Of a DNA stretch of 10,719 nt, positions 1-5,168 are shown piece by piece. Position numbers and translations under genes: made by a program. The notes below the pieces were generated by a model, which was not told the origin of the DNA, made no database searches, and was given only the letters and a program-made list of their open reading frames with translations. Every line of letters begins with the position of its first letter. The stretch's first letter is position 1. Source of the stretch: Prevotellaceae bacterium (GTDB taxonomy: Bacteria; Bacteroidota; Bacteroidia; Bacteroidales; Paludibacteraceae); the NCBI GenBank assembly GCA_031255055.1, contig JAIRTG010000020.1:1-10719 (forward strand). Reading direction: 5' to 3'.

Positions 1-119
1 CACTAATCACTAATCACTAATCACTAATCACTAATCACTAATCACTAATCACTAATCACTAATCACTAATCACTAATCACTAATCACTAATCACTAATCA
101 CTAAACACTAAACACTAAA
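1..119 (+). repeat. Heptamer satellite block 1 (CACTAAT)n
   Basis: Seventeen tandem 7-bp units without interruption: fourteen CACTAAT (1-98), then three CACTAAA (99-119), decaying into CACTTTC. The left edge is cut by the window, so the true length is unknown. The period is not a multiple of three, and TAA occurs in every frame of this strand, so it does not code here. Related units recur at 220-254, 950-990 and, inverted, at 4621-4666. The rest of the stretch up to the 21-bp array (120-377) contains hairpins described separately and no gene that can be supported. Confidence 0.95.
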
Positions 120-219
120 CACTTTCATATAACTACCCTGTAACAATCTGCTATGAACAGTATTTGCATGGCTGCGCCGAGAGTGATTCCTTTTTTGCAC
201 TTGACAAAATATAGAGGGG

Positions 220-254
220 GACTAATCACTAAACACTCTTCATTCTTCATTAAT
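220..254 (+). repeat. Heptamer satellite block 2, degenerate
   Basis: Five units in register: a first copy with G for C (GACTAAT), then CACTAAA, CACTCTT, CATTCTT and CATTAAT. They fit the same heptamer family as block 1 with changes at the third, fifth and sixth bases. The block sits about 100 bp after block 1 and 35 bp before the first GC-rich hairpin. Confidence 0.75.
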
Positions 255-263
255 TATGGTTAT

Positions 264-278
264 GTCGTTTCAAACGAC
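264..278. other. Small perfect inverted repeat (GTCGTTT/AAACGAC)
   Basis: GTCGTTT and AAACGAC are separated by a single C. This is a 15-bp near-continuous palindrome immediately left of a larger hairpin. With a one-base centre it is more likely to act as a DNA palindrome than as an RNA hairpin. Function unknown. Confidence 0.5.
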
Positions 279-288
279 AGTCCATATA

Positions 289-309
289 CCCCTCGTTGAA
301 AACGAGGGG
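289..309. other. Hairpin with 9-bp perfect stem left of the 21-bp array
   Basis: CCCCTCGTT (289-297) pairs perfectly with AACGAGGGG (301-309) around a GAA loop. No T-tract follows on the plus strand, so it is not an obvious intrinsic terminator. A weaker inverted repeat, GGGCA-TTA-TGCCC, follows around 326-338. These hairpins form the left border of the minisatellite, and a comparable hairpin lies on the right at 1002-1020. Confidence 0.6.
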
Positions 310-377
310 CAGGGTGCGCATTGCGGGGCATTATGCCCGGTGGCATAGCCGCAACACGTGTCGTTGTGATTGCCTCC

Positions 378-944
378 GACGCTCAAGTCTACGCATCCGA
401 AGCTCAAGTCTACGCATCCGAAGCTCAAGTCTACGCATCCGAAGCTCATGTTTACGTAACCGAAGCTCATGTTTACGTAACCGACGCTCATGTTTACGTA
501 ACCGACGCTCATGTTTACGCATCCGACGCTCATGTTTACGTAACCGACGCTCATGTTTACGTAACCGACGCTCATGTTTACGTAACCGACGCTCGTGTAG
601 GCACCAGCCACGCTCGTGTAGGCGCCAGCCACGCTCGTGTAGGCGCCAGTCACGCTCGTGCAGGCGCCAGCCACGCTCGTGCAGGCGCCAGCCAGGCTCG
701 TGGAGGCGCCAGCGAGGCTCGTGCTGGCGCCAGCGAGGCTCGTGCAGGCGCCAGCGAGGCTCGTGCAGGCGCCAGCGAGGCTCGTGCAGGCGCCAGCCAG
801 GCTCGTGCAGGCGCCAGCGAGGCTCGTGCAGGCGCCAGCCAGGCTCGTGCAGGCGCCAGCCAGGCTCGTGTAGGCGCCAGCCAGGCTCGTGCAGGCGCCA
901 GCGACGCTCATGTAGGTGCCAGCGACGCTCATGTCTACGCAACC
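378..944 (+). repeat. 27-unit, 21-bp tandem minisatellite
   Basis: Twenty-seven contiguous units, each exactly 21 bp, with no insertion or deletion. Most share the frame GCTC at unit positions 4-7, G at 10 and C at 21. Three classes form zones. Units 1-3 have an arm reading CTACGCATCC. Units 4-10 read mostly TTTACGTAACC. Units 11-25 are GC-rich (GTGCAGGCGCCAGC type), and units 26-27 drift back towards the first classes. Long open frames exist on both strands only because the 21-bp unit keeps phase and lacks stops. In the plus frame that starts at unit base 1, the 12 commonly varying bases fall on codon positions 1/2/3 as 3/5/4, with no third-position bias, so I see no sign of protein-level selection. 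Twenty-one bases equal two helical turns. A repeat protein cannot be fully excluded. Confidence 0.9.
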
Positions 945-949
945 TATGT

Positions 950-990
950 CACTCATCACTCATCACTCATCACTCATCACTAATCACTAT
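950..990 (+). repeat. Heptamer satellite block 3
   Basis: Four CACTCAT units (950-977), one CACTAAT (978-984) and a final partial CACTAT. The block starts five bases after the last 21-bp unit, so the minisatellite is bracketed by heptamer blocks on both sides. Confidence 0.9.
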
Positions 991-1001
991 CTGCGGGGCG
1001 T

Positions 1002-1020
1002 TGCGGGGCAGCGCCCCGCA
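1002..1020. other. GC-rich hairpin right of the 21-bp array
   Basis: TGCGGGGC (1002-1009) pairs perfectly with GCCCCGCA (1013-1020) around AGC. A partial extra copy of the left arm (TGCGGGGC) lies at 992-999. No T-tract follows. The stretch from here to the first gene (1021-1421) also holds a degenerate duplication and two inverted repeats listed separately. Open frames on the minus strand in 1094-1364 are not supported as genes. Confidence 0.6.
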
Positions 1021-1052
1021 GAGGGGGTAGCGGAAGACGCCGTAGGCGGCTG

Positions 1053-1163
1053 AAGCGAGGGGGAGACTTCCCCCCCCCTAAATCTCTTTCTCTCTATCTC
1101 CTTTCAAGGGAGACCGCACGGCGGGCTAAAGCGAGGAGGAGACTCCCCCCTAATTCTCTGTCT
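1053..1163 (+). repeat. Degenerate direct duplication, about 76 bp apart
   Basis: AAGCGAGG, a purine-rich run ending GGAGAC, a C-run, then CCCTAA and a TCTCT-rich tail occur at 1053-1091 and again at 1129-1163. Each copy can fold into a short G-run/C-run hairpin. This looks like an old tandem duplication of non-coding DNA. Confidence 0.55.
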
Positions 1164-1312
1164 TTTTCCGAAAAGAAGACGCCAAGGACTGAAAGAACGA
1201 TGATCCTTAACCGAATGACATCGGTCTTTATCCCTTCGTGAGCTACCTGTGAAAGGGGTGAATGTGGAATTTTGCAACTTTTGACGCAATCTCCTTTTTT
1301 GTGAAAAAACAA

Positions 1313-1349
1313 CGCACAATGATTGAAAACAAGATGAAATTATTGTGCG
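1313..1349. promoter_or_regulatory. Inverted repeat CGCACAAT...ATTGTGCG, possible operator
   Basis: A perfect 8-bp inverted repeat, CGCACAAT (1313-1320) and ATTGTGCG (1342-1349), with a 21-bp spacer. A second one follows (ACAATA at 1361-1366, TATTGT at 1372-1377). The half-site ACAAT/ATTGT therefore occurs four times within 65 bp just upstream of the first gene. A TACTTTTA box (1377-1384) matches the Bacteroides -7 element TAnnTTTG at 7 of 8 bases if the last G is replaced by A, but I see no matching TTTG at the -33 spacing. Regulatory role is inferred from position only. Confidence 0.35.
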
Positions 1350-1421
1350 AGATTTCTCAAACAATAAAAAATATTGTACTTTTACCGCCCGAATTTAATC
1401 ATAAAGAACAATCATAAGAAT

Positions 1422-1973
1422 ATGTTATTTAAGTTTACTATTATTTCGGATGAAGTGGACAATTTCGTGAGAGTAATCGAAATTAATTCGGACGCAACAT
1501 TTTTTGATTTTCACGAAGCAATCTTAGATGCTGCTAACTATGCTAAAGATCAGGTAACATCGTTTTTTACCTGTAACGAAGATTGGGAAAAAGAACAGGA
1601 AATCACCCTGATGGAAATGGATAAAGGAACCGAATTTGACAGCTACGTAATGGACCGCACAAGGCTGGACGAACTGATGGAAGAAGAAAAAGAAAAATTA
1701 CTCTATGTGTTCGATGTGATTTATGACCGCGCACTCTTTATCGAATTGACCGAAATTGTCCCCGACAAAACCTCGAAAACACCCCGGTGTATCGCCACAC
1801 AGGGAACGCCTCCAAAACAACTCGCAATTGAGGATATGATAACAATGCCCGGTAATATGAATTTGGACGAAGACTTCTACGGCGACGAAAGCTTCGATAT
1901 GGACGAATTGGATCACGAAGGATTTGGCGGTATCAACATCGGAGGTGATAACCCTTTTGGGGAAGATTTTTAA
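1422..1973 (+). CDS. pRiA4b ORF-3-like protein (IS1096 passenger TnpR-like family)
   Basis: This 183-residue protein has the look of the plasmid pRiA4b ORF-3-like family, sometimes labelled 'IS1096 element passenger TnpR family'. The biochemical function of that family is not established. Recognisable parts are the start MLFKFTIISDEVDNFVR, the segment FFDFHEAILDAANY (about 33-46), TSFFTCNEDWEKEQEITL (about 52-69) and TRLDELMEEEKEKLLYVFD (about 87-105). The tail from about residue 145 is very acidic and Gly/Asp-rich, ending GEDF, and is probably disordered. There is no signal peptide or membrane segment, so it should be cytoplasmic. The frame stays open upstream to 1374, but the ATG at 1422 is chosen because family members begin at MLFKF-like sequence. 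It is separated from miaA by a strong terminator, so it is probably a single-gene unit. Identification is from memory of the family. Confidence 0.8.
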   Translation: MLFKFTIISDEVDNFVRVIEINSDATFFDFHEAILDAANYAKDQVTSFFTCNEDWEKEQEITLMEMDKGTEFDSYVMDRTRLDELMEEEKEKLLYVFDVIYDRALFIELTEIVPDKTSKTPRCIATQGTPPKQLAIEDMITMPGNMNLDEDFYGDESFDMDELDHEGFGGINIGGDNPFGEDF

Positions 1974-2001
1974 TTAAAAAGTGATGAACGAATAACAACA
2001 G

Positions 2002-2043
2002 AAAAGGCAGAAAATAAATCTTCGATTGTTTTCTGCCTTTTTT
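2002..2043 (+). terminator. Intrinsic terminator after the pRiA4-like gene
   Basis: AAAAGGCAGAAAA (2002-2014) pairs perfectly with TTTTCTGCCTTTT (2029-2041), and the T-run continues to 2043. A small inner pairing AATC/GATT sits in the loop. The A-rich 5' arm would also allow termination from the opposite strand. It lies 29 bases after the stop codon and 20 bases before miaA. Confidence 0.85.
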
Positions 2044-2063
2044 ATACCCACTAATAACGAAAA

Positions 2064-2975
2064 ATGCACAAACACACACTAATAGTCATTCTCGGAGCGA
2101 CAGCCACGGGTAAAACAGCCGTCGGCCTGCACTTGGCCGAAGCGTTGAACGCGCCGGTTATTTCGGCCGATTCGCGTCAACTGTATCGCGAACTGAAAAT
2201 CGGTACGGCCGCACCCACTATCTCCGAACTGTCGCGGGCGCCGCACTATTTCATCGGCACACAGTCTATTCACGACGATACCTACAACGCAGGACAGTAC
2301 GAATCGGACGTCCTCCGGCTGCTCGACAAGTTGTTTCTGATACACCGGTCGGCCCTCCTGGTCGGTGGCTCCATGATGTACATCGACGCCGTCTGCTACG
2401 GTATCGACGAACTGCCGAACGTGGACAGTAAAACACGAAACTTCTGGAAAAACGAATATAAAGAAAAAGGACTGGAATATATCCGACTAAAACTGAAAGA
2501 AACAGACCCCAACCATTTCGAAACCGTCGATAAAAATAATCCCAAACGACTGCTGCACGCACTGGAAATTTGTAGCATAGCGGGAAAACCCTACTCTGAC
2601 CTGCTGACAGGCCAAAAAAAAGAACGACCGTTCAATATCTTAAAAATCGGACTGGAGTTCCCGCGAGAAGAATTATATGCCCGAATCGATAACAGGGTCG
2701 ACCAAATGATCCGAAAAGGACTGATCGGAGAAGCCCAAAAATACTATCCGTTCAAACAACTGAACGCGCTGAATACCGTCGGATACAAAGAACTCTACCG
2801 GCACATAGACGGAACAATCACACTGGAAGAAGCTATCGATAAAATCAAATGCGACTCCCGCCGCTACGCCAAGCGACAAATCACATGGTTCAAAAAAGAC
2901 AAAGACGTGCGCTGGTTTCACCCCGATCGGAAAGAAGAAATAGTGCAGTACATCAATGAAAATCTGTCGGCATGA
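2064..2975 (+). CDS. miaA: tRNA dimethylallyltransferase MiaA
   Basis: MiaA transfers a dimethylallyl group from DMAPP to N6 of adenosine 37 in tRNAs that read codons starting with U; it acts in the cytoplasm. At 303 residues the length is normal. The P-loop GATATGKT is at 11-18, followed by ISADSRQLYREL (33-44) with Asp36 as the likely general base. The segment KIGTAAP (45-51) and YFIGTQSIHDDTYNAGQYE (62-80) match the bacterial consensus. LVGGSMMYIDAV (99-110), NPKRLLHALEI (159-169), NTVGYKEL (237-244) and RRYAKRQITWFK (266-277) complete the family signature. One oddity is Ala50 where the usual IGTAKP motif has Lys. The start at 2064 puts the P-loop at the usual distance from the N-terminus. 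The last four bases (ATGA) overlap the murB start, implying translational coupling. No promoter is clear in the 20 bases after the preceding terminator. Confidence 0.97.
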   Translation: MHKHTLIVILGATATGKTAVGLHLAEALNAPVISADSRQLYRELKIGTAAPTISELSRAPHYFIGTQSIHDDTYNAGQYESDVLRLLDKLFLIHRSALLVGGSMMYIDAVCYGIDELPNVDSKTRNFWKNEYKEKGLEYIRLKLKETDPNHFETVDKNNPKRLLHALEICSIAGKPYSDLLTGQKKERPFNILKIGLEFPREELYARIDNRVDQMIRKGLIGEAQKYYPFKQLNALNTVGYKELYRHIDGTITLEEAIDKIKCDSRRYAKRQITWFKKDKDVRWFHPDRKEEIVQYINENLSA

Positions 2976-4003
2976 AAGTCGAAAAAAACGCTTCCCTGCT
3001 ACATCATAACACATTCGGGATCGAAGTCGTCGCCGAAACGCTGATCGAATACGACTCCGAAAATGAACTGGAACAACTGTTGGCGTCGGACAACTGTCGG
3101 TCGAAGTCATTGCTGCCTGTCGGCGCAGGAAGCAATCTGCTGTTCCTGTCCGATTTTGACGGCATTGTTCTTCACGGAACCATCCGGTTTATCGAAACGG
3201 TGACGGAAAACGATGACTACCTGCTGTTAAAAGTCGGCGCAGGGACGATCTGGGACGATTTCGTCGCCTTTTGCGTGCAAAACAACTACTACGGAGCCGA
3301 AAATCTTTCACACATCCCGGGTGAAACAGGTGCGGCAGCCGTTCAAAATATCGGCGCCTACGGAGCCGAAGTGAAAGATATTATCCACGAAGTGCACACC
3401 ATTGAAATCGAAACAGGGAAAAAACAGACTTTCGCCCAAGAAGCATGTCGATATGCCTATCGTCAAAGCATCTTCAAAAGGGAACTCAAAGGACAATACA
3501 TTGTGGTTGCCGTCACGTTTCGGTTGGAGAAAAAAGAAAAATATAACCCCAACTATCGCCAATCGGAAACCCACGTCGGGCAACCGGGACAACCGACACT
3601 TCAAGCCGTCCGCGACGCCGTGATCGACATCCGCCGACGGAAACTGCCCGATCCTGCCGTCGAAAAAAACGCCGGTAGCTTTTTTATCAACCCGGTCGTA
3701 CTCAAAAAGCAGTTCGACCAACTGGTTCAACACTATCCCGATATGCCCCACTACCATGTCTCGGACAACGAAGAGAAACTGTCTGCCGCATGGCTGATCG
3801 ACCGCTGCGGATGGAAAGGTAAACAACTCGGCAAGGTTGCCGTACACAATAAACAGCCGCTGGTGATTGTGAACAAAGGCGGCGCATCGGGCGTAGAAAT
3901 CGCCGCTTTTGCCAAACAAATACAATCGTCCGTCGAAGCGAAATTCGGCATCCTGCTACAGCCCGAAGTCGATTATATTGCCGGCGAATCGAAACAGAAA
4001 TAA
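2972..4003 (+). CDS. murB: UDP-N-acetylmuramate dehydrogenase MurB (type I)
   Basis: MurB is the FAD-dependent enzyme that reduces UDP-GlcNAc-enolpyruvate with NADPH to UDP-MurNAc, the second committed step of peptidoglycan precursor synthesis in the cytoplasm. The 343-residue length equals that of the E. coli (type I) enzyme. FAD-binding motifs are LPVGAGSNLLF (48-58) and GAENLSHIPGETGAAAVQN (108-126), followed by IGAYG. YAYRQSIFKR (161-170) contains the type I Tyr-Arg pair. Ser236 in NAGSFFINPV (233-242) is the expected proton donor, and Glu332 in LLQPEVDYI (328-336) is the second catalytic residue. AAWLIDRCGWKG (272-283) is also typical. The ATG overlaps the miaA stop by 4 bases. PGETGAAA differs slightly from the common PGxVGA(A/S) wording, and all catalytic residues seen are intact. 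Confidence 0.97.
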   Translation: MKVEKNASLLHHNTFGIEVVAETLIEYDSENELEQLLASDNCRSKSLLPVGAGSNLLFLSDFDGIVLHGTIRFIETVTENDDYLLLKVGAGTIWDDFVAFCVQNNYYGAENLSHIPGETGAAAVQNIGAYGAEVKDIIHEVHTIEIETGKKQTFAQEACRYAYRQSIFKRELKGQYIVVAVTFRLEKKEKYNPNYRQSETHVGQPGQPTLQAVRDAVIDIRRRKLPDPAVEKNAGSFFINPVVLKKQFDQLVQHYPDMPHYHVSDNEEKLSAAWLIDRCGWKGKQLGKVAVHNKQPLVIVNKGGASGVEIAAFAKQIQSSVEAKFGILLQPEVDYIAGESKQK

Positions 4004-4081
4004 CTCGCAAAACAACCGTACACCTCATACCCGCCGCACCAAAAAAAGAGACAGCGCCGTTCTTCTATAACTTTAAGTTTT

Positions 4082-4111
4082 TTTGAACAAAACATACACG
4101 ATATATGTTTC
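4082..4111 (+). promoter_or_regulatory. Bacteroides-type promoter ahead of the MliC-like lipoprotein
   Basis: TTTG at 4082-4085 and TATGTTTC at 4104-4111 are separated by 18 bp. This fits the Bacteroidota consensus TTTG-N(17-23)-TAnnTTTG with one mismatch (final C for G). Transcription would start about 4117-4120, giving a leader of roughly 50 bases before the ATG at 4169. No intrinsic terminator is visible between murB and this site. Confidence 0.6.
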
Positions 4112-4168
4112 AAAGCACAAATAAAGCACTAAGGTCAACAAAAAGTAGAACAAAAAACTCAGACTAAA

Positions 4169-4573
4169 ATGAAAAAAATGGTATTTATGGCTGCAATCGT
4201 TGCAAGCTTAGGTTTAATGATGGCTTCGTGTAACAAGGGCAAAGAGAAATCGGCCCAAGAGGACGAAATTGTGACAGGCGTTATAACAAACGCCGAAGGT
4301 GTTTCTTTACATTATATGATCAACAACACGCAAGGAATTGCGGCTTTTGTTTTGAACGGCGACACAATCAAAATGAAACAGGAACCGATGGCGTCGGGGA
4401 TCATGTATCGGAATGATGAATATACCTATACCGAATGGCAAGGAAACATCACATTGCTGAAAGGCGAGATTGTCGTTTTTGAAAAAACAAATCAGGCGCC
4501 GGAGGAACCGGAACAGATACCGGAAGAAACGGAACAACCGTCGGAAGACGCACCTGCCGAACCGACAGAGTAA
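4169..4573 (+). CDS. MliC-like lipoprotein (lysozyme-inhibitor fold)
   Basis: A 134-residue lipoprotein. Residues 1-20 form a signal sequence (MKKMVFMAAIVASLGLMMAS) before the lipobox Cys21. After a short charged linker, residues about 44-105 resemble the MliC/PliC family of membrane-bound inhibitors of C-type lysozyme: FVLNGDTIKM, then MASGIMYRNDEYTYTEWQG, then VVFE, aligning with the ILDG...SASGARYSDG...FWSKGDEA pattern. Residues 109-134 are a Pro/Glu-rich acidic tail. Two features differ from characterised MliC. The Lys of the WSKG segment, reported as important for lysozyme binding, is Gln91 here, and the two Cys of the usual disulfide are absent. It may therefore be a structural homologue with another role. 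It has its own promoter and terminator. The charged residues right after Cys21 do not form a clear acidic surface-export signal, so periplasmic anchoring is more likely. Confidence 0.8.
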   Translation: MKKMVFMAAIVASLGLMMASCNKGKEKSAQEDEIVTGVITNAEGVSLHYMINNTQGIAAFVLNGDTIKMKQEPMASGIMYRNDEYTYTEWQGNITLLKGEIVVFEKTNQAPEEPEQIPEETEQPSEDAPAEPTE

Positions 4574-4585
4574 CACCAAAAAGAC

Positions 4586-4613
4586 CGGCCTCGATATGAG
4601 GCCGTTTTTTTTT
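4586..4613 (+). terminator. Intrinsic terminator after the MliC-like gene
   Basis: CGGCCTC (4586-4592) and GAGGCCG (4598-4604) pair around GATAT and are followed by nine T residues (4605-4613). It starts 12 bases after the stop codon, a textbook position. Confidence 0.92.
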
Positions 4614-4620
4614 GCTGTTC

Positions 4621-4666
4621 AGTGATGAATGGTTAATGTTTAGTGTTTAGTGATGAATGATGAATG
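4621..4666 (-). repeat. Heptamer satellite block 4, inverted
   Basis: Read on the minus strand, six units in exact register (CATTCAT, CATTCAT, CACTAAA, CACTAAA, CATTAAC, CATTCAT) and a final CACT. The family is the same as at 1-119 and 950-990 but in the opposite orientation. It starts eight bases after the terminator of the MliC-like gene. It belongs to the 232-bp gene-free stretch before the small membrane protein, which otherwise holds only A/T runs. Confidence 0.85.
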
Positions 4667-4805
4667 GTCAGTACAAGTTCGCTGCGTCGATTTTATTAAA
4701 AAAAAACGTATTTCTCAGCCGGTTAGCTTTTTTTTGTGGGTATTATTTTATTTAATGCCGAAAATTCATTTAATTTGTAAGCGGAAAAAGTAAAAAATAA
4801 AATAT

Positions 4806-4976
4806 ATGGAAAATCTATTGAAATATCTGGGAGCTATTATCATCCTTATAGGTGTGGTTATTCTTGCTATTTACGCCCTTGGCAGTAATCCTACAAATGG
4901 AAAACTTATTGCAGCCATTATAACCATGTTGGTGGGATTTGCTGCGTTTATTGTAGCGAACAAAGTATTGAAATAA
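4806..4976 (+). CDS. Small two-helix membrane protein, 56 residues
   Basis: The frame starts ATG GAA AAT and ends TAA. The product begins MENLLKYLGAIIILIGVV. Two hydrophobic helices are evident, at about 8-25 and 34-51, joined by a short polar turn (GSNPTNGK, 26-33), and the protein ends in basic residues (NKVLK). It resembles short membrane proteins of unknown function common in Bacteroidales genomes; I do not know a name or function. Support comes from the clear hairpin topology, the A-rich region before the start that is typical of this group, and a strong terminator 27 bases after the stop. A TTTG at 4733-4736 could be a -33 element, but no convincing -7 partner was found. Confidence 0.75.
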   Translation: MENLLKYLGAIIILIGVVILAIYALGSNPTNGKLIAAIITMLVGFAAFIVANKVLK

Positions 4977-5002
4977 AATACTTTGTCGGAGAATTTTTAT
5001 GT

Positions 5003-5036
5003 AAAAAAGGATGTCACGTATATGGCATCCTTTTTT
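5003..5036 (+). terminator. Intrinsic terminator after the small membrane protein
   Basis: AAAAAAGGATG (5003-5013) pairs with CATCCTTTTTT (5026-5036). Two more pairs and a G-T wobble extend the stem inward to the loop CGTATA. The T-run is part of the 3' arm, so it could work in both directions. It isolates the small gene from dinB. Confidence 0.85.
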
Positions 5037-5156
5037 CGGTTGTGACTGCCGCATTGATTCACTTCCAACGACATTGCCAACCTGTTTTCCACATCCTGCA
5101 AGTTCCATTCCTCCGACATTCGTTTCCGTCCCGTTAGGGTGAGCAGAAAACCATCA

Positions 5157-5164
5157 TATTTTTG
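5157..5164 (+). promoter_or_regulatory. Perfect -7 box match just before dinB
   Basis: TATTTTTG fits TAnnTTTG exactly and ends four bases before the dinB ATG. A matching TTTG about 19 bp upstream is absent. If it is used, transcription would begin at or within the first codons, giving a leaderless message. A T-rich chance match is equally possible. No other promoter was recognised in 5037-5168. Confidence 0.25.
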
Positions 5165-5168
5165 CAGT

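Noticed and set aside
201..216. TTGACA (201-206) followed by TATAGA as a sigma-70-type promoter
   Set aside because: The spacing is far too short, and this bacterial group uses a different promoter consensus.
378..944. CRISPR array
   Set aside because: Units are contiguous, with no unique spacers between repeats, and no cas genes are present.
270..1030. Long open frames on both strands across the 21-bp array (for example 321-983 plus and 331-942 minus) as repeat proteins
   Set aside because: They exist in several frames at once because the unit length is divisible by three and most units lack stops. Base changes show no third-codon-position bias, starts are not supported, and the ends run into heptamer satellite.
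1094..1364. Minus-strand open frames of 72 and 86 codons
   Set aside because: They overlap one another and lie over duplicated C-run/G-run sequence; the translations look compositional, with no recognisable domain.
3308..3925. Minus-strand frame of 205 codons inside murB
   Set aside because: Shadow of murB; the plus-strand product has all catalytic motifs of MurB and the minus-strand translation shows none.
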